Source: Caballeronia arationis (GTDB lineage: Bacteria > Pseudomonadota > Gammaproteobacteria > Burkholderiales > Burkholderiaceae). Taken from it: a stretch of 64,000 bases of DNA. Each line of letters begins with the position of its first letter. Position 1 is the stretch's first letter. The notes below the pieces were generated by a model, which searched no databases, was not told the DNA's origin, and saw only the letters and a program-made list of their open reading frames with translations. This document shows positions 55,101-62,965 of this stretch, piece after piece. The position numbers were made by a program, and so were the translations under genes. The DNA lies in contig NZ_FCOG02000001.1 in assembly GCF_001544975.2 (NCBI RefSeq), positions 124,001 to 188,000 on the forward strand. The letters are read 5' to 3'.

Positions 55101-56075
55101 ACGTTCGTGCCGCCGACGCTGATCGAACTCGACTCCATCGACGAACTCAAGCGCGAAGTGTTCGGTCCGGTGCTGCATGTGGTGCGTTATCGCCGCGCGT
55201 CTCTTGATAAACTCCTCGACCAAATCAAAACGACCGGTTATGGACTCACGCTCGGCATCCATACGCGGATCGACGAAACCATCGCGCATGTGATTTCCCG
55301 CGCGCACGTCGGCAACATCTACGTGAACCGGAACGTGATCGGCGCGGTGGTCGGCGTGCAGCCGTTCGGCGGCGAAGGGCTGTCGGGCACGGGGCCGAAA
55401 GCGGGCGGTGCGCTGTACCTGCAGCGTCTGCTGGCGAAGCGTCCGACGGGCTTGCCACAGTCGCTCGCGAAGGCGCTGGTCGTCGATCACGCTGCTTCGA
55501 CCGATACGCCGTCCGCCGCATTGACCGCCTTGCGCGACTGGTCGCTCGCGGAACGCGATCCGCAGACGGCCGCGCGTTGCGACGGTTACTTGCAGCACGT
55601 CCTGGCCGGCGCGACCGCCGTGCTGCCCGGGCCGACCGGCGAGCGCAACACGTACACGCTCGGCGCACGCGGCACGGTGCTGTGCGTGGCATCGACGGCG
55701 AGCGGCGCGCGCGCCCAGTTCGCGGCAGTGCTCGCCACCGGCAACAAGGCGCTGTTCTCCGGCGCGGCGGGCGAGCAACTGGCGGCATCGCTGCCGGCGT
55801 CGCTGAAGGCGCATGTGATGGTGAAAAAAGAAGCCGCGGCCGATTTCGACGCCGTGCTGTTCGAAGGCGACAGCGATGAACTGCTGTCGCTCGTGAAGGA
55901 TGTCGCGAAACGCGCGGGGCCGATCGTGTCGGTGCAGGGCGTCGCGGCGGGGGCGTTCGCCGACGGCAGTCACGACGGCGAGGACTACGCGCTCGAACGG
56001 CTGCTGACGGAGCGCTCGGTGAGCGTGAACACGGCGGCCGCGGGCGGCAATGCGAATTTGATGACGATCGGTTGA
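52146..56075 (+). CDS. putA: Trifunctional PutA: repressor, proline dehydrogenase, P5C dehydrogenase
   Basis: A 1309-residue enzyme oxidising proline to glutamate. The N-terminal ~50 residues are a ribbon-helix-helix DNA-binding domain (STTLGVKVDDLLRSRLKDAA) for autorepression. The FAD proline dehydrogenase barrel spans ~170-520 (GRGIYEGPGISIKLSALHPR; LMIRLVKGAYWDSEIKRAQ). The aldehyde dehydrogenase spans ~560-1040 with Asn in SPWNFPLA, Glu in AETGGQN and the catalytic Cys908 in AGQRCSALR. A C-terminal domain of ~200 residues, typical of long PutA, caps the substrate channel. ATG 52146 follows GAAGGATAT; the frame upstream to 51897 is non-coding leader. Confidence 0.96.
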   Translation: MASTTLGVKVDDLLRSRLKDAATRLERTPHWLIKQAIFAYLERIEHGQLPPELSGANGGAELGEPLPVEGEEDGAPHPFLDFAQNVQPQSVLRAAITAAYRRPEPECVPFLVGQARLPANIATEAQALASKLVEALRAKHTGGGVEGLIHEFSLSSQEGVALMCLAEALLRIPDRATRDALIRDKISKGDWRSHMGQAPSLFVNAATWGLMITGKLVTTNSETGLSSALTRLIGRGGEPLIRKGVDMAMRLMGEQFVTGETISEALANSRKFEARGFRYSYDMLGEAATTEEDALRYYASYEQAIHAIGKAAGGRGIYEGPGISIKLSALHPRYSRSQQERTMNELLPRVRSLAQLARRYDIGLNIDAEEADRLEISLDLLEALCFDPELAGWNGIGFVVQAYQKRCPFVIDYLIDLARRSRHRLMIRLVKGAYWDSEIKRAQVDGLEGYPVYTRKIYTDISYVACAKKLLGAPDAVYPQFATHNAYTLSAIYHLAGQNFYPGQYEFQCLHGMGEPLYEEVTGRDKLNRPCRVYAPVGTHETLLAYLVRRLLENGANTSFVNRIADESIPVSELVVDPIDEASRLTPLGAPHAKIPLPRQLYGSERLNSMGFDLSNEHRLASLSSALLASANNQWRAVPMLEGDDAGNGTPRDVRNPSDLRDVVGTVVEASPEQVNAAIAHAVAAAPIWQATPVEDRADCLARAADLLEAQMHTLMGLVVREAGKSLANAVSEIREAIDFLRYYSAQIRGEFSNDTHRPLGPVVCISPWNFPLAIFMGQVAAALAAGNPVLAKPAEQTPLIAAQAVRILREAGVPSGAVQLLPGDGETVGAALVADPRTRAVMFTGSTDVARLINKTLSERLDPDGRPIPLIAETGGQNAMIVDSSALAEQVVADVMQSSFDSAGQRCSALRVLCLQDDVADRTLDMLTGAMKQLAVGNPDRLSTDVGPVIDADAKRGIDAHVASMREKGRKVVQLPLPEGCAQGTFVPPTLIELDSIDELKREVFGPVLHVVRYRRASLDKLLDQIKTTGYGLTLGIHTRIDETIAHVISRAHVGNIYVNRNVIGAVVGVQPFGGEGLSGTGPKAGGALYLQRLLAKRPTGLPQSLAKALVVDHAASTDTPSAALTALRDWSLAERDPQTAARCDGYLQHVLAGATAVLPGPTGERNTYTLGARGTVLCVASTASGARAQFAAVLATGNKALFSGAAGEQLAASLPASLKAHVMVKKEAAADFDAVLFEGDSDELLSLVKDVAKRAGPIVSVQGVAAGAFADGSHDGEDYALERLLTERSVSVNTAAAGGNANLMTIG

Positions 56076-56165
56076 GAAACCCTCGAGCGCTCGACTCAAA
56101 CAAACGGCAGCGGGCACGGCGATCCCGGCAAGAAGCTGCCATCCACACTGGTATTAGGAGAAGCT

Positions 56166-57314
56166 ATGAAGCACACGATGAACAAGCTGGCAGCGGCGAT
56201 GGCAGTTGCCGGCCTGTCGCTCGCGGGGACCGCAGTTGCACAGCAGGCAGAAGATGTGAAAGTTGGCTTCGCGGCTCCGATGACGGGCGCGCAGGCTCAC
56301 TACGGCAAGGACTTCGAGAACGGCATCACGCTGGCCGTCGAAGATTTCAACGCGACCAAGCCGGTGATCGGCGGCAAGCCGGTGCGCATCGTGCTGAACG
56401 CAGCCGACGACCAGGCTGACCCGCGCACGGGCACGACCGTCGCGCAGAAGCTGGTGGACGACGGCATCAAGGGCATGCTCGGCCACTTCAACTCGGGTAC
56501 GACGATCCCCGCATCGCGCATCTACGCGAACGCCGGCATCCCCGAGATCGCGATGGCAACGGCGCCCGAATACACGACGCAAGGCTACAAGACCACGTTC
56601 CGCATGATGACCTCGGACACGCAGCAAGGTTCGGTCGCGGGCGAGTTCGCGGTGAAGAACCTGAAGGTGAAGAAGATCGCGATCGTCGACGACCGCACCG
56701 CCTACGGCCAGGGTCTCGCCGACCAGTTCGAGAAAGCCGCGAAGGCGGCAGGCGGCACGATCGTCGTGCGTGAATTCACGAACGACAAGGCCGTCGACTT
56801 CAAGGCGATTCTGACCAAGATCAAGGCGTCGAATCCGGACCTCGTGTACTACGGCGGCGCCGATTCGCAAGCCGCGCCGATGGTCAGGCAGATGAAGACG
56901 CTCGGCTTCCGCGCGCCGCTGATGGCGGGCGAAATGGTGAAGACCGAAACGTTCGTGAAGATCGCCGGCGACGCAGCCGACGGCACCGTCGCGTCGCTCG
57001 CTGGCCTGCCGATGGACCAGATGCCTGGCGGCGCGGAATACACGGCGAAGTACAAGAAGCGTTTCAACGAAGACGTGCAGACGTACTCGCCGTACGCCTA
57101 CGACGGCGCAATGGCCATGTTCAACGCGATGAAGAAGGCGAACTCGACCGATCCGGCCAAGTACCTGCCGTTCCTCGCGAAGACGGAGATGCCGGGCGTG
57201 ACGACGTCGAAGCTCGCGTATGACTCGAAGGGCGACCTGAAGAACGGCGGCATCACGCTGTACAAGGTCGTTGGCGGCAAGTGGACGACGCTGGAAAGCG
57301 TGGGCGGCAAGTAA
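56166..57314 (+). CDS. Branched-chain amino acid ABC transporter binding protein (LivJ-like)
   Basis: A 382-residue periplasmic protein. Signal peptide MNKLAAAMAVAGLSLAGTA with cleavage after VAQ; the mature fold begins VKVGFAAPMTGAQAHYGKDF, the LivJ/LivK signature, and contains GHFNSGTTIPASRIYANAGI, close to E. coli LivJ, so leucine, isoleucine and valine are likely ligands. ATG 56166 has TTAGGAGAAGCT at good spacing. No permease genes adjoin it; it may serve one of the importers elsewhere, or a distant liv operon. It is 90 bp after putA and ends at a strong bidirectional terminator. Confidence 0.9.
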   Translation: MKHTMNKLAAAMAVAGLSLAGTAVAQQAEDVKVGFAAPMTGAQAHYGKDFENGITLAVEDFNATKPVIGGKPVRIVLNAADDQADPRTGTTVAQKLVDDGIKGMLGHFNSGTTIPASRIYANAGIPEIAMATAPEYTTQGYKTTFRMMTSDTQQGSVAGEFAVKNLKVKKIAIVDDRTAYGQGLADQFEKAAKAAGGTIVVREFTNDKAVDFKAILTKIKASNPDLVYYGGADSQAAPMVRQMKTLGFRAPLMAGEMVKTETFVKIAGDAADGTVASLAGLPMDQMPGGAEYTAKYKKRFNEDVQTYSPYAYDGAMAMFNAMKKANSTDPAKYLPFLAKTEMPGVTTSKLAYDSKGDLKNGGITLYKVVGGKWTTLESVGGK

Positions 57315-57337
57315 GCTCGTTCTGCTTCAGCTTTGAG

Positions 57338-57366
57338 AAAAGGCCCCGTTTCTACGGGGCCTTTTT
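57338..57366. terminator. Bidirectional terminator overlapping the cytochrome gene's end
   Basis: A 12-bp stem (57338-57349 with 57354-57365) around a TTCT loop, with T tracts on both sides. The stop codon of the convergent cytochrome gene (57352-57354) lies in the loop, and its last codons form one arm. Confidence 0.85.
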
Positions 57367-57897
57367 GCTGTGCGGGTCGCGCTTGAAACCGGTCAGCATC
57401 GCGACGACCAGGTTCTCGCGCGTCCAGACGCTCATCACGAGCGCGGCGACGACATGCGCATACACGCACAGTTCGAGCGCGATCGACAGATATTCATGCA
57501 GGTCCTGCGGCCAGTCCTCGCCCCAGAACGCGTCGAGGCGCATCAGCCAGCCGGTCACGCCTAGCGCGAGAATCAGGAACCACAGCGCGATCGCCATCAG
57601 GCCACCGAGCGGATTGTGCGAAAGATGATGCATCGGCTTGCCGGCGGCAAGCGAGCGCAGATAGTCCGCGAGATGCAAGGGACTTGGCCACCACGCCGAG
57701 AAGCGCGCGGGCGGCGTGCCGACGAAGCCCCACACGATCCGAAGCCCGACGAGCCCGCCCGCGATATAGCCGAGCACGCGATGCGCCTCGTCGGTGGGAC
57801 CGAAGAGATTCCAGATGACAATGCCCGCGACCGTCCAGTGCGTGAGCCGCACCCAGAGGTCCCAGGTTTTGATCCGGCCGGGATACGTGGCGGGCAT
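57352..57897 (-). CDS. Cytochrome b561-like membrane protein
   Basis: A 181-residue diheme cytochrome b of the Ni-Fe hydrogenase/b561 family with four transmembrane helices. Candidate heme ligands are His in VRLTHWTVAG (helix 1), HHLSHNP (helix 2), LHEYLS (loop/helix 3) and YAHVVAAL (helix 4). Such proteins pass electrons between the quinone pool and a periplasmic partner. It is directly downstream of the PepSY protein gene (9-bp gap) on the minus strand, a pairing often seen, so they probably act together. ATG 57897 begins MPATYPGRIKTWDLW. Confidence 0.85.
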   Translation of the reverse strand: MPATYPGRIKTWDLWVRLTHWTVAGIVIWNLFGPTDEAHRVLGYIAGGLVGLRIVWGFVGTPPARFSAWWPSPLHLADYLRSLAAGKPMHHLSHNPLGGLMAIALWFLILALGVTGWLMRLDAFWGEDWPQDLHEYLSIALELCVYAHVVAALVMSVWTRENLVVAMLTGFKRDPHSKKAP

Positions 57898-57906
57898 CGC
57901 GGGCGC

Positions 57907-58170
57907 TTATTCGACTTCCGACTTCACGACGGCGAGCGTCTTCGTGTCGTAATAGATCTCGACTTTCTTGCCGTCCTCGTTGTGGCCGTAGATCTCGTAG
58001 CAATTGCCGTCGACCTTGAACTTCTTGATCTTGTAGCCCTGCGCTTCCAGCTGCGAGCGCGCGTCCGATTCCTTCATCCACTCGCTCTTCGGATGCGCCG
58101 TGCAGTCGGCCTTCGCGAACGCCGCGCCCGAAAAACCCACCGCCGCCATCAATGCCAGGATCTTGAACAT
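57907..58170 (-). CDS. Secreted PepSY-like small protein
   Basis: An 87-residue periplasmic protein. Signal peptide MFKILALMAAVGFSGAAFA; the mature part WMKESDARSQLEAQGYKI, KKFKVDGNCYEIYGHNEDGK and KVEIYYDTKTLAVVK has the PepSY fold pattern. Cys residues (ADCTAH and GNCYE) could form a disulfide. PepSY domains often modulate proteases or redox partners; here the adjoining cytochrome b561-like gene suggests a role in periplasmic electron transfer. ATG 58170 is preceded by a GGGCGGCAG-type leader. Confidence 0.82.
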   Translation of the reverse strand: MFKILALMAAVGFSGAAFAKADCTAHPKSEWMKESDARSQLEAQGYKIKKFKVDGNCYEIYGHNEDGKKVEIYYDTKTLAVVKSEVE

Positions 58171-58263
58171 CTGCCGCCCTCGTCCATTCGTTTATCGAGC
58201 GGCTACTCTACTGCCAATGAGAATGGCTCGCAAGTAAATCGAAAGCTGGACGAGGGCCGGCTG

Positions 58264-59970
58264 TCAGGCCTGTTTTCGCGCTTGCTGACGAATCTGGTCG
58301 AGCGTCGCGCCCGGCGTGCTCTGGTCCGGCGGAATGCGGATTTCGATCACCGCCGGCAGCCCCGAATTCACCGCGCGCTCGAACGCGGGCATGAACGCGG
58401 CGGTCGTCTCGACGCGCTCGCCATGCGCGCCGAACGATCGCGCGTAGGCAGGAAAGTCGGGGTTTGTGAGCCCGGTGCCGTAAACGCGGTTCGGGTAGTG
58501 GCGCTCCTGATGCATGCGGATCGTGCCGTATTGCCCGTTGTTGACGACGATGAAGATCACTGGCAACTGGTACTGCATCGCGGTTGCGATCTCGTGGCTC
58601 GACATCATGAAGCAGCCGTCGCCAGCGAACGCGATGACCGTGCGCTCGGGATGCAGCGACTTCGCAGCGATTGCCGCCGGCACGCCGTAGCCCATCGCGC
58701 CGCTGGTGGGCGCGACCTGCGAGCGGAAATGCCGGTACGCGTAATGCCGATGCAGCCAGGTTGCGTAATTGCCGGCGCCGTTGGTCAGGATGGCGTCGGC
58801 GGGAAGGCGCTCGCTCAGCTGACGCATGATCTCGCCGAGCTGCACGTCGCCGAGCATGGGGCGCGGCTTGCGCCATTCGAGATAGGCATCGTGAGCAGCG
58901 ACGGCCGTGCCCGACCACTTAGGCGCCGGAGGCGCCGCGAGCGCCGCCAGTGCGGATGCGATTTCCGGCATCCCCGAGACGATCGGCAGGTCAGCTGAAT
59001 AGACGCGTCCGAGTTCGTCCGCGCCCTGATGGATGTGGATGAGCGTCTGCTTCGTCTTCGGGATGTCGAGGAGCGTGTAGCCGCCCGTCGTCGATTCGCC
59101 GAGGCGCGGGCCGATCACGAGCAGCAGGTCGGCCTCGCGGATGCGCGCGGCGAGGGCCGGATTGATTCCGAGCCCGACGTCGCCCGCATAGTTCGGGTGC
59201 TCGTTGTTCAGCGTGTCCTGGAAGCGGAACGCGCAGCCGGCCGGCAACTGCCATTGCTCGACGAAGCGCGCGAAATCCTGCGTCGCGGCTTCGGTCCAGC
59301 CGCTGCCGCCTGCAATCACAAACGGTCGCTCGGCCGCGGACAGCATCGCGTGAAGCCGCTCCATCTGCGCCGGCGCGGGCGCCGCGGCCACACGCTGGTA
59401 GCGCGGCGCGCCCGGAACGGCCGGGCACGGTTCGCTCAGCATGTCCTCGGGCAGCGCGAGCACGACCGGACCGGGACGCCCGGACGTCGCGACGTGAAAC
59501 GCGTGGCTCATGTATTCGGGCACGCGTCGCGCGTCGTCGATCTGCGCGACCCACTTCGCCATCTGCCCGAACATCCGCCGGTAGTCGATTTCCTGGAACG
59601 CCTCGCGGTCCATATGCTCGCGTGCGCACTGGCCGATCAGCAGGATCATCGGCGTCGAGTCCTGGAAGGCGGTGTGCACGCCGATCGACGCGTGCGTCGC
59701 GCCTGGCCCGCGCGTGACGATCGCGACGCCCGGCCGGCCGGTCAGCTTGCCGACCGCCTCCGCCATGTTCGCGGCGCCCGCTTCGTGACGGCAGACGATG
59801 GTCTGGATCTGGCTGGTTTCGTCGTGGAGCGAATCGAGGACGGCGAGAAAACTCTCGCCGGGCACGCAGAACACGCGCTCGACGCCATGCGTAACGAGCG
59901 CATCGACGACGAGCCGGGCACCGGTGGTTTGCGGGGAATCGGAGGAAGAAGAAGCGACTGCGGACGCCAT
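58264..59970 (-). CDS. Thiamine pyrophosphate-dependent enzyme, acetolactate synthase-like
   Basis: A 568-residue three-domain TPP enzyme. The N-terminal pyrimidine-binding domain has the activating Glu in VCRHEAGAANMAEAVGKLTG, the middle domain is of the TPP_enzyme_M type, and the C-terminal domain has the TPP/Mg2+ motif GDGCFMMSS ending in NNGQYG. It resembles acetolactate synthase large subunits and other decarboxylases or carboligases (oxalyl-CoA decarboxylase, benzoylformate decarboxylase). No ilvH-type small subunit adjoins, so biosynthetic ALS is unlikely. The start is ATG 59970. It is divergent from flhF; the substrate is unknown. Confidence 0.8.
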   Translation of the reverse strand: MASAVASSSSDSPQTTGARLVVDALVTHGVERVFCVPGESFLAVLDSLHDETSQIQTIVCRHEAGAANMAEAVGKLTGRPGVAIVTRGPGATHASIGVHTAFQDSTPMILLIGQCAREHMDREAFQEIDYRRMFGQMAKWVAQIDDARRVPEYMSHAFHVATSGRPGPVVLALPEDMLSEPCPAVPGAPRYQRVAAAPAPAQMERLHAMLSAAERPFVIAGGSGWTEAATQDFARFVEQWQLPAGCAFRFQDTLNNEHPNYAGDVGLGINPALAARIREADLLLVIGPRLGESTTGGYTLLDIPKTKQTLIHIHQGADELGRVYSADLPIVSGMPEIASALAALAAPPAPKWSGTAVAAHDAYLEWRKPRPMLGDVQLGEIMRQLSERLPADAILTNGAGNYATWLHRHYAYRHFRSQVAPTSGAMGYGVPAAIAAKSLHPERTVIAFAGDGCFMMSSHEIATAMQYQLPVIFIVVNNGQYGTIRMHQERHYPNRVYGTGLTNPDFPAYARSFGAHGERVETTAAFMPAFERAVNSGLPAVIEIRIPPDQSTPGATLDQIRQQARKQA

Positions 59971-60272
59971 GCGGTGAAATCTCCGTGAATGGTTCGGGCA
60001 ATGATCCGACCCGACAGCTTACGCCGACCGGCCCGCATTCAGCCAGAGGCGCAAATCCCGATGGAGCGGCGCCCGAGCGCCTGCGGCGCGGCCCGCGGCC
60101 GGCACGACCAAAAATCCCCATCACCCGAATTACCCCGCTTTCTCACCCCTTATCGCCAGATAGTCCCAGTCCGACATTCGGAATAATGACTTCCATGGAA
60201 AACGGGTTGCGGCCTTAACCGCTGCGGCCCCTCAGCAAAGATCGAAGTCGTCAAACCTCATCGGGGGCAAGC
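59971..60272. other. 302-bp divergent intergenic region before flhF
   Basis: No gene seen. It carries the divergent promoters of the TPP enzyme gene and flhF; I could not identify a convincing flagellar-type promoter in it. flhB and flhA, often found just upstream of flhF in this family, are absent. Confidence 0.45.
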
Positions 60273-62045
60273 TTGAATATTCGTAAATTCGTCGGCGCCA
60301 CAAGTCGGGACGCACTGCGTCTCGTCCGGGAAGCCCTGGGCCCCGATGCGGTCGTCCTCTCGAATCGCACGCTGGAAGACGGCACCGTCGAGATCGTGAG
60401 CGTCGCCGACAGCGATCTGGCGAAGATCTCGCCCGTCGCCGACGATGCCGCCGCGCCGTCGATGTCCGCTCCGGCCGCGAAGGCCAGCGCCCATGCAGCC
60501 CCGATGAATCCCTACGCAAGCGGTGACGTGTTCTCGTCGGTCTTCGGTGCGAATCCCGAAGCAGACGAAGACGACGCTACCGAAGCACACCCGGAACCCG
60601 CGCCGAAGCGCCGCGTCGCCATCGACGAAGCGCCGCGCACGATGGCCGAATCCAATCCGTGGCTGATCGAGCATGCACGGCGTGTCGCCCAGCAGGCCGC
60701 CGCGCCGACGCCGTCGAACCGCGTCCTGACGCCCGCCAGCGCGATCGCGAAGGGGCTCGGCACGCCGGTTCCGGTGCCTGCCGTCGAAAAGACGGAGAGC
60801 CCGGAATCCGCCCGCGTGCACCAGCCGAACCATCCGCAGCAGCTGAAGATCGACACGCCCGACTGGGCGCGCGAAGCCGCGCAGGTCGCCGCGCGCCGCG
60901 CCGCGCAGAAGATCGTCCCGGTGCAGATGCCGCAACCGGAGCGTTCCGCCGATGCATCGCATTCGACGTCCCCGGCGCGCCCGGCGCAGGAAGGCGCCTT
61001 CGCCGGCCTGCCGGCGAGCGCGGCCGCCGCCGTCACGGAAGCGATCCGTGCGCGCATGGAACAGGTTGTCAACGACACGGTGATGAACGAACTCTCGTCG
61101 ATGCGCGAGATGATGGAAGAGCACTTCGCGGGTCTCCTGTGGGGTGACCGCCAGCGCCGCAGCCCGAGCAACGCCGCGCTGACCAAGCGCCTGTTCGCCG
61201 CCGGCTTCTCGGCGCAACTGGTGCGCATGGTGATCGACAACATGCCGGAAATGGAGCACGTCGAAGCCGCGATGGAATGGGTGCAGCAGGTGCTCGAATC
61301 GAACCTGCCGGTGATGGACAGCGAAGAAGCGATGATGAATCGCGGCGGCGTGTTCGCGCTGATGGGCCCGACGGGCGTCGGCAAGACGACGACCACCGCG
61401 AAGCTCGCCGCGCGCTGCGTGATGCGCTTCGGCGCGAGCAAGGTCGCGCTCCTGACGACCGACAGCTACCGGATCGGCGCGCATGAGCAACTGCGCATCT
61501 TCGGCAAGATTCTCGGCGTCTCGGTGCACGCGGTGAAGGACGGCGCCGATCTGCAACTCGCGCTCTCCGAGCTGCGCAACAAACATATCGTGCTGATCGA
61601 CACGATCGGCATGAGCCAGCGCGACCGCATGGTCTCCGACCAGATCGCGATGCTGTGCGGCGCCGGTCATCCGGTGCAGCGCCTCCTGCTTCTGAACGCG
61701 ACGAGCCACGGCGACACGCTCAACGAAGTCGTGCAGGCCTACCAGAGCACGCCGGACCAGCCGCCGCTCGCGGGCTGCATCCTGACGAAGATCGACGAAG
61801 CCACGAACCTCGGCGGCGTGCTCGACACCGTGATCCGCTACAAGCTGCCCGTGCATTACGTATCGACGGGACAGAAGGTCCCGGAGAACCTGTACGTCGC
61901 GACCAAGCGTTTCCTGATCAAGAGCGCGTTCTGCATTCCCCGCGACGGGTCGCCCTTCGTGCCGCAGGACGAAGAAGTGCCCACCTTGTTGTCCGCGCTG
62001 TCGGCGCGTGCGTCCACCGAACTGCATGAGGTTCACTTTGGATAA
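60273..62045 (+). CDS. flhF: Flagellar biosynthesis GTPase FlhF
   Basis: A 590-residue SRP-family GTPase that sets the number and polar site of flagella with FlhG. The N-terminal B domain starts NIRKFVGATSRDALRLVREA; a long Ala/Pro-rich linker (~55-250) follows, then the N and G domains with P-loop GPTGVGKTTT near residue 365, the G2-G3 elements (LTTDSYRIGAHEQLR, VLIDTIGMSQRD) and the TKIDEA specificity motif. The start is TTG 60273 after a GGGGGCAAGC leader; no ATG precedes the B domain. Its end overlaps the flhG start. Confidence 0.93.
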   Translation: MNIRKFVGATSRDALRLVREALGPDAVVLSNRTLEDGTVEIVSVADSDLAKISPVADDAAAPSMSAPAAKASAHAAPMNPYASGDVFSSVFGANPEADEDDATEAHPEPAPKRRVAIDEAPRTMAESNPWLIEHARRVAQQAAAPTPSNRVLTPASAIAKGLGTPVPVPAVEKTESPESARVHQPNHPQQLKIDTPDWAREAAQVAARRAAQKIVPVQMPQPERSADASHSTSPARPAQEGAFAGLPASAAAAVTEAIRARMEQVVNDTVMNELSSMREMMEEHFAGLLWGDRQRRSPSNAALTKRLFAAGFSAQLVRMVIDNMPEMEHVEAAMEWVQQVLESNLPVMDSEEAMMNRGGVFALMGPTGVGKTTTTAKLAARCVMRFGASKVALLTTDSYRIGAHEQLRIFGKILGVSVHAVKDGADLQLALSELRNKHIVLIDTIGMSQRDRMVSDQIAMLCGAGHPVQRLLLLNATSHGDTLNEVVQAYQSTPDQPPLAGCILTKIDEATNLGGVLDTVIRYKLPVHYVSTGQKVPENLYVATKRFLIKSAFCIPRDGSPFVPQDEEVPTLLSALSARASTELHEVHFG

Positions 62046-62943
62046 GTTCGTGCTCGATCAGGCGGAAGGTCTGAGACGGCTTCTGACGAACGCGGGATCG
62101 CGCGTCGTCGCGGTGGCGGGCGGACCGGCCGGCATCGGCTGCACGTCGACGGTGGCGAATCTCGCCGCAGCCCTCGCGATCCACGGCAGGGACGTCCTCG
62201 TGATCGACGAGCGCCAGAACGCCGGCTCGCTCAGCAAGATGCTCGGACTGAACGATACGGGCGCGCTCGCCTCGGTGATGTCGGGCCGGCGCTTCCTGCA
62301 GGACGCGGTGACGCGCACGCCGTTCGGATTTTCGCTGCTGGCGGCGCCGCGCGACGAACGTATCAGCCACGACGCGGGCCAGTGCCGGGCACTGCTCGAC
62401 GGTCCCGCCGACATCGTGCTGATCGACTCGCAGCTCGACCGGAATGGCGCGCTGTCGTCGCTCGCGGCGCAGGCGCATGACTTCCTGATCGTGACCCGCG
62501 TCGCAGCGGCGGCGATCACCGAGGCTTATGCATGCATGAAGCGCCTGCACTACGCGCACGCCATCGGGCAGTTTCGCGTGCTGGTGAATCACGTGCAGAA
62601 TGCAACCGACGCGGTCACCGCGTTCGAAAACCTGTCGGGCGTCGCGAGCCGGTATCTCGCCGTGTCGCTCGCACAGGCCGGATACGTGGCGGAGGATGCG
62701 CGCGTATCGCGGGCGCGGGAACTCGCGCGCTGTGCCGTCGAAGCCTTCCCGGCGACACCGGCCGCGCGCGACTACCGGCAGATTGCAGCAGAACTCCTCC
62801 ACTGGCCGATGCGGCCCGCGCCACTCCGGCGGGACGACATCGAAAGAGGCATGACAGCAATGAAGGGCGCGGGGGACGGACAGTCCGAATGCCGCGCCGG
62901 GGCACCGGCCGCTCGCGAGTTGAGCAGCACGGCGTCGATGTGA
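62038..62943 (+). CDS. flhG: Flagellar number regulator FlhG (FleN/YlxH), atypical Walker A
   Basis: A 301-residue MinD/ParA-like protein partnering FlhF. The N-terminal DQAEGLRRLL is the FlhF-activating motif. The P-loop reads GGPAGIGCTS (residues 28-37) instead of the KGGVGKT form: both the signature lysine and the P-loop lysine are replaced (Cys35 at the latter). Walker A' VLVIDERQNAG and B VLIDSQLD are recognisable. ATP binding may be impaired. Start TTG 62038 has GAGG 6 bp upstream; ATG 62026 is an alternative. The tail after ~260 is low-complexity. FliA follows after 22 bp. Confidence 0.88.
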   Translation: MDKFVLDQAEGLRRLLTNAGSRVVAVAGGPAGIGCTSTVANLAAALAIHGRDVLVIDERQNAGSLSKMLGLNDTGALASVMSGRRFLQDAVTRTPFGFSLLAAPRDERISHDAGQCRALLDGPADIVLIDSQLDRNGALSSLAAQAHDFLIVTRVAAAAITEAYACMKRLHYAHAIGQFRVLVNHVQNATDAVTAFENLSGVASRYLAVSLAQAGYVAEDARVSRARELARCAVEAFPATPAARDYRQIAAELLHWPMRPAPLRRDDIERGMTAMKGAGDGQSECRAGAPAARELSSTASM

Positions 62944-62965
62944 CATAGGGAAAGAGGGGATCAAG

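Noticed and set aside
51969..56117. 1382-residue open frame on the minus strand opposite putA
   Set aside because: It mirrors putA codon for codon in a GC-rich gene, is extremely Arg/His rich, has no recognisable domain and no ribosome site. Such shadows are expected when third positions are mostly G or C.
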